From assembly GCA_019828595.1 (NCBI GenBank), contig JAHQRK010000040.1, positions 186,001-250,000 of the forward strand: 64,000 bases of DNA, given 5' to 3'. Shown here piece after piece: positions 32,256 to 42,245 of this stretch (positions are counted from its first letter, which is position 1; each line of letters opens with the position of its first letter). Origin of the DNA: Aphanomyces cochlioides (taxonomy: Eukaryota; Oomycota; Saprolegniomycetes; Saprolegniales; Verrucalvaceae). The translations under genes and the position numbers were made by a program. The notes beneath the pieces are model-generated. The model saw only the letters and a program-made list of their open reading frames with translations, had not been told where the DNA came from and made no database searches.

Positions 32256-33971
32256 TTAGTTGTTCTCTCGACTGAATGCATGGTTGTCGTTCCATGGCGT
32301 GGCGTGGACATGGCTTTTGGCGTCACGGAGGAGTCGAACATTCTGCGTCAAGTCGGGCGAATTGGCTTGGTTCAAGTGGCAGATTTGGAAGGCACGACGG
32401 TGGAGAAGTCGCGACACGAGCACGGCGTTCTCGGACCCATTCAAGCCGACGTCTTTGAGGAACATTGTTGGCTTGGCCGTCGTGTCGTGGCTATCGAACA
32501 GGGGTAAACAATTTCACACTTTTGAAATGTCTACCTCTCGTATGCATTTCGATATTTCGACACAATCGGCGGCGCCAAGCACGGATTGAGTTTGTCTTTC
32601 ATGCACACAATGCGGCGCAACCGCTCCTTCGTGATCTTCCTACATGATCGCTCGGTTAGATGTACAAGCAGCGCTAGAAGAATATACTCTTGCATGTCAT
32701 GGAACGACATGAGTCCATTCGCATTGCGCGGCACCGTCCGGAAGAGTTCTTGAATGTCGGCGCGTGTGTACCGCGGGACGTTCTTCATGTGTTGATCGGC
32801 TTGACCAAGCACTTGCTCTTCCTACATGAGTCCATGCTTTAGCCAACGATAGTCGCGCTGTAGCTCGTTTACTTCAGCTCGGGAGAGTCCAATCATGCCA
32901 TAGACTGACAGGATGTCTTCACGTTCCATGGACAAGCACATTGTGTTGAGCTCACCGTCCGTGACGACTAGACAAGAGCTCAGCTCTCTCCATGTTCTCT
33001 TCCATCGATGAAACTTACCATGGAGTCCTTTCTCGCCGCTGCGAAGGCGCGATTTCGAATCCAATGGTCCGTACAGCGCAAAAACAAACAGACGACCAGT
33101 CGAGTTGGCATGTTGCACGTTCGACGGAAACAAAAACTGCATGAGCGCGTCCAAGCTCACCTACCAGAGTGACGATGAGGTGCTATGACGAGGTTTCTTA
33201 CCCAGCAGGTCGATTCCGAAGCGTGGACTCCACCGTCTAGGTCGGCCTTGGAATCACGGAGATGGTGCGTCGTTCCTAAGCCGAGATCATGTCGGGCTGC
33301 CACGTCATGATGATTGCAGTACCAAACAAGAAGACGATTTCGTCCGAGACGTTGAACGCGTGCTGGCTGCAACGAACGCCAACGTGCTTGGCATCCTGGC
33401 CAAACTGTCCTCGAAGAGATGTCGGTGGCCACGAGCTCGGGATGGCTGGACCGACAAGTTCTTGGAGATCTTTGACGGCGTTTGCTTTCTCCAAGAGGAG
33501 AACGAGCACTGGTCCGCTTGAGAGCGCGGCGATCGCATCTTCAGGAGATTCGTCTCGCGGAGTTTTCGTCGGAGAGGGTGGACGAGGTGACGTTGTTGGC
33601 GTTGCAACTGGTCGAGGCGACGGCGACGCACTCCCACCACCTGGGCCTTTCCAAGGCGTCGATGAAGTACTACGGGCGGAGCGATGTGATGTCTACAAGA
33701 ACAGGACAGAACATCATTCTGTGCGGGATTGTAGATCAAACTGGGGTACCTTCGTCGGCGCAACATCGTCGGGTTTGTGCAGCTTGTCGTGGTAATACGT
33801 CGACGCTTTCTCGGCCGTAAGTTGGACGACAGTCTGGTCGACGATCCGAAAGCCAGCTTGGACGACACGTTCGCGGATCGCATCGTCTTTCAAGAGCGCC
33901 TCTCGCTGGACGATCAAGATGGATTTCTCAAGCGCTAGGGGAGCTACATCGCCAGCGCGTGTGTCTGCCAT
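32256..33971 (-). CDS. NDK-like domain protein, 474 aa, probably flagellar
   Basis: Seven exons on the minus strand: 33750-33971, 33323-33692, 33202-33275, 33019-33160, 32873-32967, 32535-32821, 32256-32490. Introns are 57, 47, 41, 51, 51 and 44 bp, all GT-AG, and exon lengths sum to an in-frame CDS. The first 70 residues are the N-terminal half of a nucleoside diphosphate kinase fold (EKSILIVQREALLKDDAIRE). A Pro/Ser/Thr-rich linker (about 75-120) precedes the second half (SGPVLVLLLEKANAVKDLQE, then SLRGQFGQDAKHVGVRCSQH). The canonical VHGSD active-site motif reads VRCSQ here, so phosphotransfer is doubtful. The C-terminal half has an EF-hand-like stretch (YTRADIQELFRTVP) and unrecognised sequence. 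Such degenerate NDK domains are common in axonemal proteins (inference). Confidence 0.75.
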
Positions 33972-34074
33972 GGGTCAGAGTCGTCTAGAAAGTCGATCGC
34001 CTAATAATAGACGCCATCAAACGCGCCATCGTTGAGGAAAATGTCTAAATTAACATGGTTAGCGATGGGATCAT

Positions 34075-34545
34075 TCACTTCAAGCTCCAGCTATCGCTTC
34101 GTGCCCGGACGCACTCAAACGTTGGGCTTTTATCGACAAGCGTCCAGCTGTCATCATGTGGTGACATGGGCGGCGTTCTCGGTTGATCTTGTGGCGATTT
34201 CACTGGAATCATTGACAGATACGACGATGGCAAGTTCAACGGCACCAAGACTGTGTCGAATGTATCGATGTCTTCATCCGTTTCTTCCGCATTGTTGTCG
34301 TATTCGTCATCTTCTTCGTCTTCTCCACGTTCGCTGTCTACGCCGTCGCTTTCATCGTCTGAGAAGGCGTCGTTTTCTTCTTCAGCAAGATGGCGCAAGA
34401 CGTCCAAGTTGATTTCATGGCGGGTGATTTCATGGCGCGCAAACAAATTCGACGGTCCGCTCGGCATGGCCAGCGACTTGGACAGACGGAGCGGCATCGG
34501 CGAAGCGACTGGAGATGGATGCTGGACTGGATATGTTGCCAACAT
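34075..34545 (-). CDS. Small acidic protein, 156 aa
   Basis: I take ATG 34545 (MLATYPVQHPSPVASP) as start; the frame is open further upstream but without a better ATG. The middle is strongly acidic (AEEENDAFSDDESDGVDSER through EDEEDDEYDNNAEETDEDID). The tail has two aromatic motifs, DDSWTLVDK and SDSWSLK at the very end. The first fits the ATG8-interacting pattern W-x-x-[LIV] preceded by acids, but this is a short motif and easily fortuitous. No domain is recognised. It lies between the phosphagen kinase and the NDK-like gene on the same strand, 103 bp before the latter. Confidence 0.5.
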   Translation of the reverse strand: MLATYPVQHPSPVASPMPLRLSKSLAMPSGPSNLFARHEITRHEINLDVLRHLAEEENDAFSDDESDGVDSERGEDEEDDEYDNNAEETDEDIDTFDTVLVPLNLPSSYLSMIPVKSPQDQPRTPPMSPHDDSWTLVDKSPTFECVRARSDSWSLK

Positions 34546-34727
34546 GGTCAATGCCACACTGATGGGATGAGTCTCTCTGACCCAGAGTGAGTTTGTAACG
34601 GCGTCGTCGAGAACGTTTTGTATTTTTATTCTTAACCATACAAACTTCAAGTAAAAATGCAAAGTTTGTAATTAAAAATATCCAACGTTGAAGATATCCA
34701 TATTTCGAAAATGGAAAGAGACCACGT

Positions 34728-37073
34728 TTATGCAAGCTTGAGGTCGGCGAGGATGTCGTCGATGGATTTGCCGCCTTCCATCTCTTTCTCGAGCGAGATG
34801 AGCTTGGCCACGCCGTCGATCATGGTCTGGACGAGCTCCACTTCGGATTTGCCGATGCGCGCTTTGTTGGATACGTCAAACATGCCACCGACAGCCGCAC
34901 TGTGTTCGCCCGCCGAGCCACGTGGCTGCAGACCGAGCGAGCTGCAAATCTTCTCGAGCTTGTGCACGTCTTGACCGAGCTTGAGCAAACGGACAAACAT
35001 ACTGGCGCGAAGACCCGTGCCAAGGTTCGATGGACACGTGCCCAAGAAACCATGGTGGTCGTTGTGCATGAAGGAGAAGCCGTTCTTCATGATGGATTCT
35101 TCAACAGCTTTGACACCCTTGACCCAACGTGTAAAGACTGCGACGATGTCACCGCCATCTTGCATGGAAATCACACGCATGTGGTCTTCTTCATTCACCC
35201 ACACCAAGAACGATTTCTCGGTGTTGTGGAAAATGCCACGACCAGATGGCCAGTCACGGGCAGCGCCAGCGCCCGTGAGCAATGTACCACCGCCTGGTTT
35301 CTGGAAGAGGAAGTGATCCTTTTGTAATTGATCTTCTTCGGCTTTCGTCATGCCACCCAATGGATAGTATTTGCCGGCTAGCTCTTCGGTCATGGCTGTG
35401 AGCGCCGTCGAGATCAAGTTTTCGACTTGGAGACGTTCGGCACGAGTTGTTCCTGGAGGAAAGCTCAAGCCACGGATGTTGCGGCCAGCGCGCACACGAG
35501 TTGAGCCGATATAGCTCATGTCCAATGTATCAGACCGCACGAGTTTGCTCACATCCATGTCAGTAACATGCTTTGCATCTGGCTTGAAGCCATGCCAGCC
35601 TTCAATGACGGGATCATAGAGATCCTTGAAGAGCGCGTAGCATTCTTCGTCTCCGGCAACGACACCAACACCCAGATGAGGATTGTCAATACCGGTTTGA
35701 ATGGCATCGTCGATCGTATAGCCCTTAGCGGTCTTGAGGCCCTTGAGCTTGTCGTAAAGCTCAGGCGTGAGGTGCTTGGCCATGAGGGACTTATGCTTGG
35801 GGGTGAAGTATGGGTAGTTGCTCTCGGAAGATGGCTTGACGTCGATCGCAGCCTTGGTGGCGGATTCAATCTTGGGAGCTTCAATCACTGGATTTGGCAC
35901 ACGTTCCTTGGGAATGAGGTCGTCGATCGATTCGCCAGCAACGAGCTTCTTCTCCATTTGGATGAGCAACGTGATACCATTAATCATTGTCTGGACCAGC
36001 TCAGCCTCCGAGTAACCAATGCGCTGCTTGTTGGAGACGTCGTAGACACCCCCGACAGAAGCACTGTGCTCACCATTGCATCCACGAGGTTGGAGATTGA
36101 GCAACTTGCAGATCGATTCGAACCTCTCGACATTTTCAGTGAGCTTGGGCAGCTTTACCATGACACTAGCACGAAGACCCGTTCCGAGATTGGACGGGCA
36201 AGTGCCAATGAAACCAAGATGGTCATCATACATGAACTCACGACCCTTGGCTTTGATGCTGTCTTCGACACTCTTCACAGCGCGGCAGAATCGTTCGAAG
36301 ACGGCACCAATGTCACCGCCGTTTTGCATGGAAATCACACGCATGTGGTCTTCTTCATTGCACCAAACAAGGAACGTCTTGTCGTCGTTGTGGAAGATTC
36401 CACGGGCAGATGGCCAGTCACGAGCAGCACCGGCAGCTGCGAGCAAAGTGCCACCACCAGGCTTTTGGAAGAGAAAGTGATCATCGATAAGTTTATGTTC
36501 TTCTTCTGGAGTCATTTCGGTCAACTTGTAGAACTTTCCCTTCAAATCGCCATCCATGGCCGAAAGCGCAGACTCCAATAGGTTCATGACATCCTTGCGA
36601 TGAGCACGAGAGGTTGCAGGTGGAAGCGGAAGGCCGCGGATGTTGCGTCCAGCTCGGATACGTGTCGAGATGATAAAGTCATCAGGGAGCTTGGCATCTT
36701 TCAAGTGTGTGGGGTCCAAATCACGTTTGTGCACGGCGTCGCTCTTGTATCCATGCCACCCTTCAATGACGGGATCAATGAGTTCCTTGAACACAACGTA
36801 GGATTCCTCATCACCGGCAGTGACACCAACACCCAAGTGAGGATTATCCACACCCGTTTGGATCGCGCGTTCGAGCGTGTAGCCTGTTGAAGTCTTGACA
36901 TCCTTTAGCTTCTCATAGAGGTCGCGTGTGAGGTGTTTGGCCATCAACGAGCGATGGGCTGGTGTAAATTGAGGATATCCCAAGAGTCCAGCGTCCAAAT
37001 TTTGCGCATTCTCGATCTTTTGTGCAATTTTGCTCGGTGACGAGGCACTTCCAGGGCGTACAGCTTCGGTCAT
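34728..37073 (-). CDS. Two-domain phosphagen (guanidino) kinase, 781 aa
   Basis: Intronless ORF. I start at ATG 37073 (MTEAVRPGSASS); an upstream TTG in the same frame is not used. Two complete ATP:guanido phosphotransferase repeats lie at about 35-390 and 418-770. Each has an N-terminal SLMAKHLT segment, the nucleotide-binding arginines (STRIRAGRNIRG and STRVRAGRNIRG), NEEDHMRVISMQ, and the reactive cysteine in TCPSNLGTGLRAS (Cys292 and Cys680). Both domains therefore look active. The enzyme transfers phosphate between ATP and a guanidino compound to buffer ATP. Contiguous dimeric taurocyamine kinases are known from Phytophthora, so that substrate is possible; sequence alone does not decide between taurocyamine, arginine and creatine. 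A flagellar role is inferred from the neighbouring NDK-like gene. Paired CCAATCA boxes lie at about 37152-37206, just upstream of the ATG. Confidence 0.95.
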   Translation of the reverse strand: MTEAVRPGSASSPSKIAQKIENAQNLDAGLLGYPQFTPAHRSLMAKHLTRDLYEKLKDVKTSTGYTLERAIQTGVDNPHLGVGVTAGDEESYVVFKELIDPVIEGWHGYKSDAVHKRDLDPTHLKDAKLPDDFIISTRIRAGRNIRGLPLPPATSRAHRKDVMNLLESALSAMDGDLKGKFYKLTEMTPEEEHKLIDDHFLFQKPGGGTLLAAAGAARDWPSARGIFHNDDKTFLVWCNEEDHMRVISMQNGGDIGAVFERFCRAVKSVEDSIKAKGREFMYDDHLGFIGTCPSNLGTGLRASVMVKLPKLTENVERFESICKLLNLQPRGCNGEHSASVGGVYDVSNKQRIGYSEAELVQTMINGITLLIQMEKKLVAGESIDDLIPKERVPNPVIEAPKIESATKAAIDVKPSSESNYPYFTPKHKSLMAKHLTPELYDKLKGLKTAKGYTIDDAIQTGIDNPHLGVGVVAGDEECYALFKDLYDPVIEGWHGFKPDAKHVTDMDVSKLVRSDTLDMSYIGSTRVRAGRNIRGLSFPPGTTRAERLQVENLISTALTAMTEELAGKYYPLGGMTKAEEDQLQKDHFLFQKPGGGTLLTGAGAARDWPSGRGIFHNTEKSFLVWVNEEDHMRVISMQDGGDIVAVFTRWVKGVKAVEESIMKNGFSFMHNDHHGFLGTCPSNLGTGLRASMFVRLLKLGQDVHKLEKICSSLGLQPRGSAGEHSAAVGGMFDVSNKARIGKSEVELVQTMIDGVAKLISLEKEMEGGKSIDDILADLKLA

Positions 37074-37317
37074 CTGTGCTCGACGGGGCAAAAACGAAAA
37101 TGATCGGTAGCGTGACCTTTCAACAAGAGAACTATCAATAGATTCGAAACCAGCCAATCAAATTGCATTTTTGAGATATTTTTAGCTCAAAACTCAGATT
37201 TTCAACCAATCAAAACGGGTTATTTTGAAATCGGATAACATTTTTGGCGCGCGCGTTTTTCGTTTCACGAGCAGCACCGGCGGCGATGCTATCTTTAGGC
37301 CCTCCCCGGCGCTATCT

Positions 37318-37709
37318 TTAGCCACAGTGTATCAATGAAGGGATGAAGAGAACATGTTGCTTCAATGGCAAGTCTTTGTGCGGGTCGTTTCGTATCAATT
37401 GCGTCGTCACAGCGAATTGTTTGAACCACAAGAGTTCGTCCTCTCTGCGAAAATCTTTCAAGAATGTACAAAATCGTCCCTTCAGCAGCTCCGCATCGAC
37501 CCATGCTTGAATACAAAGTCGTATCGACATGTGGCGAGGAGGACGCATCGTTGTGAGTCGTCTTTTTGCATTTGTGTCAATGTCAAAGCCGACGTTGGAG
37601 AGAGAGAGATCCTAATGGTTTGGCCGAAGAGCTCGAGAAAGTACGAAATCGCAGCGCCACCTACCCACTCCAGAGCGATAGAAGAATGGTGATACATTGC
37701 TCTTGCCAT
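37318..37709 (-). CDS. Small spliced gene, 112 aa, unknown
   Basis: Two exons (37665-37709 and 37318-37611) joined over a 53-bp GT-AG intron give a continuous frame starting MARAMYHHSSIALEW and ending LFIPSLIHCG. The second exon reads like a real protein (LLKGRFCTFLKDFRREDELL). No family is recognised and an additional 5' exon cannot be excluded. The stretch 37074-37317, shared with the phosphagen kinase promoter, contains a short direct repeat GGCGCTATCTTTAG-type (near 37285 and 37309). Confidence 0.45.
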
Positions 37710-37795
37710 TCAGCAGCGTCTGCTTTAGAGGAGAGCGTCATGAAGGCGCTGCGCAGGTTCGATGTCAACGATATAATAAGTAGAATTCAATAAAG

Positions 37796-37835
37796 TGTAG
37801 AAATCCGGATAAAATATTTTATCCGGATTTCTACA
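37796..37835. repeat. 40-bp perfect palindrome
   Basis: Centred on AAAATATTTT with arms TGTAGAAATCCGGAT and ATCCGGATTTCTACA. All 20 base pairs match. The ATCCGGATAA core recurs at the ends and interior of several transposons in this window (near 5829, 55750, 56812 and 59800), so it may be a fossil of a terminal repeat joined head to head. The stretch 37836-38016 has no other visible feature. Confidence 0.9.
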
Positions 37836-38016
37836 TCCAACCCAATCCCACCGCACACGCTGTTGGCTTGAAAATGGAGTTTGTCCGTACATGGAGCGCA
37901 CATGGACGTCAAGATGCGTAAGCCGCGCGATAAGTGCGTTGATATCATATTGTGTATGAAATAGGGTCGAGAAACTTCGACATGTACAGACCTTGTCAAG
38001 TCACGACGAGCTCACA

Positions 38017-41000
38017 ATGATGCTGAATGCACTTTTGTGGGCTGTCGCGCGTGGTGTGATTCCACAGAACGATGTGCTGAATGCACTCGTGGAAGCCAAC
38101 GTTGGAGAAAATGAAAAAGCGGGTGAAACTTTGGCCGACGTGCTGTGGGTCGTCTCAAATCAAGCCGAGCGTGTGCGTGATGACGGAAGTGAACAAGAAT
38201 GGACCAACGTGTGTCGACTGGTCGCTGACATTGCAGCCAAGAATTTGGTATCGCTTTCGACACTCAAATGCGTCTTGGAACTAGAAACATTGCATGAAGC
38301 AGGCATTTCGTCAGAACCTATTGAAGCTATCAAGAAGAAAGTTGTCAGGCTGAATACTCGAAGCCTCTACACTCAAAACAAATTCAATCTACTCAAGGAA
38401 GAAAGCGAAGGTTTTTCCAAAGTTATGTGCTTGCTTCATTCAGAAATTACGTGGGAAAATCTCCAAGCTAGCAAGCAAAACCTCCTTGCACTCATCGGTT
38501 CGATCATCCCCTTGTTCTCTTTAGTCACACGTCGCTCGTATCATAGGTTTCTTCGATCTGGACCCTAACCGTGTCTTGGACCTAGTCTTGGATGCATATG
38601 AAATGCATTATACGAACGACTGTTTCATGGAATTGCTCACAGAATTCAAAGTCGATGGGATTGTGCACGTTCTTGGCTTCAAATTTCAATATTATTCGCG
38701 AAACAACCTTGCAGCTCCTCGCTCATTGTATCGGCTGGCAGCCACTCTCATTCAAAATGAGCTTCTATCATTAGACTTTCTTTATCCTCATTTGTCCCCC
38801 AAGAAAGAAGATATTGTCGCTTCGGCTGACCAAGAGCGCTTGGATTTGATCCAGGCTGCTAAGTCGTATGGCAAAGTCAACCTCAATGCCAAGAAGGATG
38901 AAGATGACACTGACGCTAGCGAAAAACCAAAAACACAAGATTCAAACCAAGTTTATGGACTCATTATTGGCTTACTCGAAATCGGATCAACCCAACAAGG
39001 CTTTGATCTCATTGACTGGTTCTTAGCTCGCAATGTTAACCCCCTTCAGTACCGTCCGTTGACATTGCAAGTGTGTCGCTTCATACACGAGCTGATTGAT
39101 GAATTCTACCTACCATTTTCTCTCAAGAAGCTAGGCCTAGCAAAGCCAAAAGAAAATGATGGCCCGGCGCGGCCTCGTGTGATAGCCCCTGTCCGCACAG
39201 TCGACGAGTTTGTAGCGCAAGTGCTGCCCAAATTATACCTTTTGGGTCCTCACTTGTGTCATGACCAATTCTTGTGGACTAAATTGCTCCGCATTCTTTG
39301 CCAAGAAAATCACAGTATACCTGAAGAGGCCGTGGATTCTCTCATTTCGACGTGCTTTTTGCCCGCCTTGTCGCTCCATCAATGCTGTCCGCATCTTGTC
39401 CACAAAATGTGGGATTTGCTCAAGAACTATTCGTGCCAAAAACGCTACCTCTTTTATCAATTGTGGCAGGAACAATACAAGTCTACCCCGGAATTGATGC
39501 TTATACAAGCTCAATCTGTTCAAGCTACGCGTAAGATCATGCGCCGGCTTACTGCTGATAAGACCAAACCTACCGGTCGTCTGCTAACTCATGTTGCACA
39601 TGCAAACCCGCTGGTGGCATTCCGCACGATAATGCAGCAACTGCAGTCGTACGAAAACTTGATCCAACCTGTTGTGGAATCACTGAAGTATATATCTCCC
39701 TTGGGCATGGATGTATTATCCTATGTGCTGATATCTGAGCTCAGCCGTCCCCGAAAAACGTTCAAAGCTGACGGTCAAAACGTATCACTGTGGCTGTCGT
39801 CGCTTGCAAGCTTTTCTGGAAGTCTCTATCGCAAATATCCCACCGTGGAGTTGGGGGCTTTGCTTTCTTTCTTGTTTCAGCGGCTTAGTCAATGGGAAAG
39901 TGGCGAGTTAATCGTTCTCAGCGAACTTTTGACCAAAATGGGTAAGCATTGCCCTCAACTTATTACTATCTATTAATGTTTGCAGGCTCATGCTTGGCTC
40001 TTGAAGATATATCACAAACCCAGTTGGAGGCTTTAGCAGGAGGGCCCAACCTAGGGTTTGAAACCCCAGATCCCAAATTGAACAACAAACGAGCGGTTCC
40101 ATGCTTGAGAAATACTCTTGTGAAGCAGAACTTGGCATGGCCCCTGTGTATTGTCATTGGTCAAATGCGCAGTCAGATTGAATTTGACGATGACACTGGC
40201 GCAAAACATTTGAAGCTTCTCGGTTCAGGATACGATATGGCCCAACGCACATTGAATCAATTACTCGCATTCTTGAATGCAGCAGCGGAGCCTTCATCGT
40301 ATATTGAATCTTTACCATCGTTGACTCAACTGATTCATGAATATCACCTCCCTGATGAAGTGGCCATGCTTTTGGCTCGACAGGCGATGCGGGCTCATGA
40401 CCCCATCCTCCGACGAGGTAACAACGGTCTCTTGCAGCTATTTTAATTTATATGTCTAGTGACGAGAAGCGTGCATTCAGGGGGAAGTGGTAACATGTCG
40501 AACGACGACCCTGGCAAGTGGTATATGTACAGCAACTCCTGCCTGCAAGATGTTGAAGATGCATTTGTTTCTTCGACTCACAATCCGTTTCTGGGTATGA
40601 AGAAAGAGTTGTTTACAACGTTTTGGGGGCTTACTTTGTACGATATTTACGTGCCCCACGGTCAATATGACTCTGAAATTCAAAAAGCCAAGAACGAATT
40701 GAAGGAAGCAAGTGGACCATCAGGGGTACGTCCAGTGATAAAAGTGGCCCTCCTCAAATTGCATGCTTCTGCTAGGGATCAAGCAACAGTGATCGCAAGA
40801 AAGCTAAAGACCGCCTTATGTCAGTCGTCGACAATCTTGTGAACGAAAAGAAAGACCAAGTGGCACATCGCAAAGCTGTGTTTGCGCGTCTGGAAGAATA
40901 CAAAGAAAAGTTTTTTGGACCCGAGAAAGAGTCCACAGTGTCGGAACTCCTTCAAAAGTGTATCATTCCTCGGTCACTTCTTTCACCAGAAGATGCCCTC

Positions 41001-42225
41001 TATTGCGCCAAGTTTATGCATCATTTACACTCGATTGGAGTGCCGAATTTGAGCACGCTTCAATACTATCAAAAAGTGACGCTCAATTTGTCTGGACTCG
41101 TTCTCTGCACGACTGAACGGGAAGCGTCAAACTTTGGTATTTTCCTACGTGAGACACATTTGCTACTCAGTCAGTGGTATCAATACGAAGAAGAATACGA
41201 AGCTCATGGCAAGAAGGCTGGATTTAGTGTTTCGTTGACGGATCCAACCAATGTCTTGTCCTACACCAAGTACAAAAATTTGTACATACGCTGGCAAAAT
41301 CACCTGGAAAAAGTGTACATGCACACCCTCGCCGCTGGAGACTACATGCCAATCCGAAACTCCTTGGTGCTTTTGACAAAAATCATCGACGTGTTTCCGA
41401 CAACGCGCACGACGTCCGACAAGTTGTATACTTTGGTGGAAGCGTTGATGAAGGATGAACGCAAGGACTTGAAGCTCATGGCGACGAGTTATTCTGCATT
41501 GCTCAAGCGGCGCATGAACTCATTCGAAGAAAAACCAACCCCGACACCAAGTGAATCCCCCGCAACGACCAGTATCAAGCGTGACCGTGAACGCTCTCGA
41601 GATCGAAAAGACGTCAAATCCGAGCGTGTCAAGAAAGAAGAAACACCTCAACGGGATGTAAAACGCGAACGTGGACGCTCCCGAGAGAAAAAGGAAGGTC
41701 CAGATAAGCAGGCGAGGGACCAGCAGCCGCGAGAACGCTCTCGAGAAAAATCAGACGGCAATAAGCGTACAATTCCCGCGTTGCAGACAGAGGCCAATCT
41801 GAAGCGTCAGTTGATGGAGCGCGAACAAAACAAGAAGCGTGAGCGAGATCCTGAGAATGACAATTCATCCAAGCATCGCAAAATCACCGCCACTAACGAG
41901 ATTGTCGAGAAGAGCGAGCGAAGAATCCAAGAGGAAAAGAAGAAGCGTCAAGACCAGAGACAAAGAAGTGAACCAAGAGGAGATTCAAGGGGCGAACCTA
42001 GAGGAGAACCAAGAGGCGAGCCCCGCGATCAAAGGGAGCATCGCGATCAAAGAGAAGCTCGAGGTGAACCGAGAGGCGAACCTCGCAATATGAACTCCCG
42101 AAATGGAGATGGAAGAAACAATGGACCACGAGACCGTCAAGACCGCATGAGGTAAGACAAGGAAATTATAACGTTGGGTTTGAAATATGTTTATTAGGGA
42201 CCGCCGCGACAGTGGACGCTATTGA
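38017..42225 (+). CDS. THOC2: THO complex subunit 2
   Basis: Six exons: 38017-38497, 38547-39941, 39986-40417, 40460-40725, 40776-42151, 42198-42225. Introns are 49, 44, 42, 50 and 46 bp, and the joined CDS is in frame, 1325 residues. THOC2 is the large scaffold of the nuclear THO/TREX complex that couples transcription with mRNA export. Diagnostic stretches are RLNTRSLYTQNKFNLLKEES, FFDLDPNRVLDLVLDAYE, VLGFKFQYY, and in the Tho2 region LTLYDIYVPHGQYDSEIQKA and LLQKCIIPRSLLSPEDALYC. The last 200 residues are a low-complexity Arg/Glu/Ser tail with repeats of GEPR, as in animal THOC2. The true start could lie in an undetected 5' exon; ATG 38017 is the first in frame. The stop is only 20 bp from the convergent formin stop. 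Confidence 0.94.
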
Positions 42226-42245
42226 CGGTAGTAGTTTTTTGTATT

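Noticed and set aside
32088..32507. Plus-strand 139-residue ORF
   Set aside because: It overlaps the Tc1-type terminal repeat, and its right part lies opposite the last exon of the NDK-like gene, whose spliced frame is better supported.
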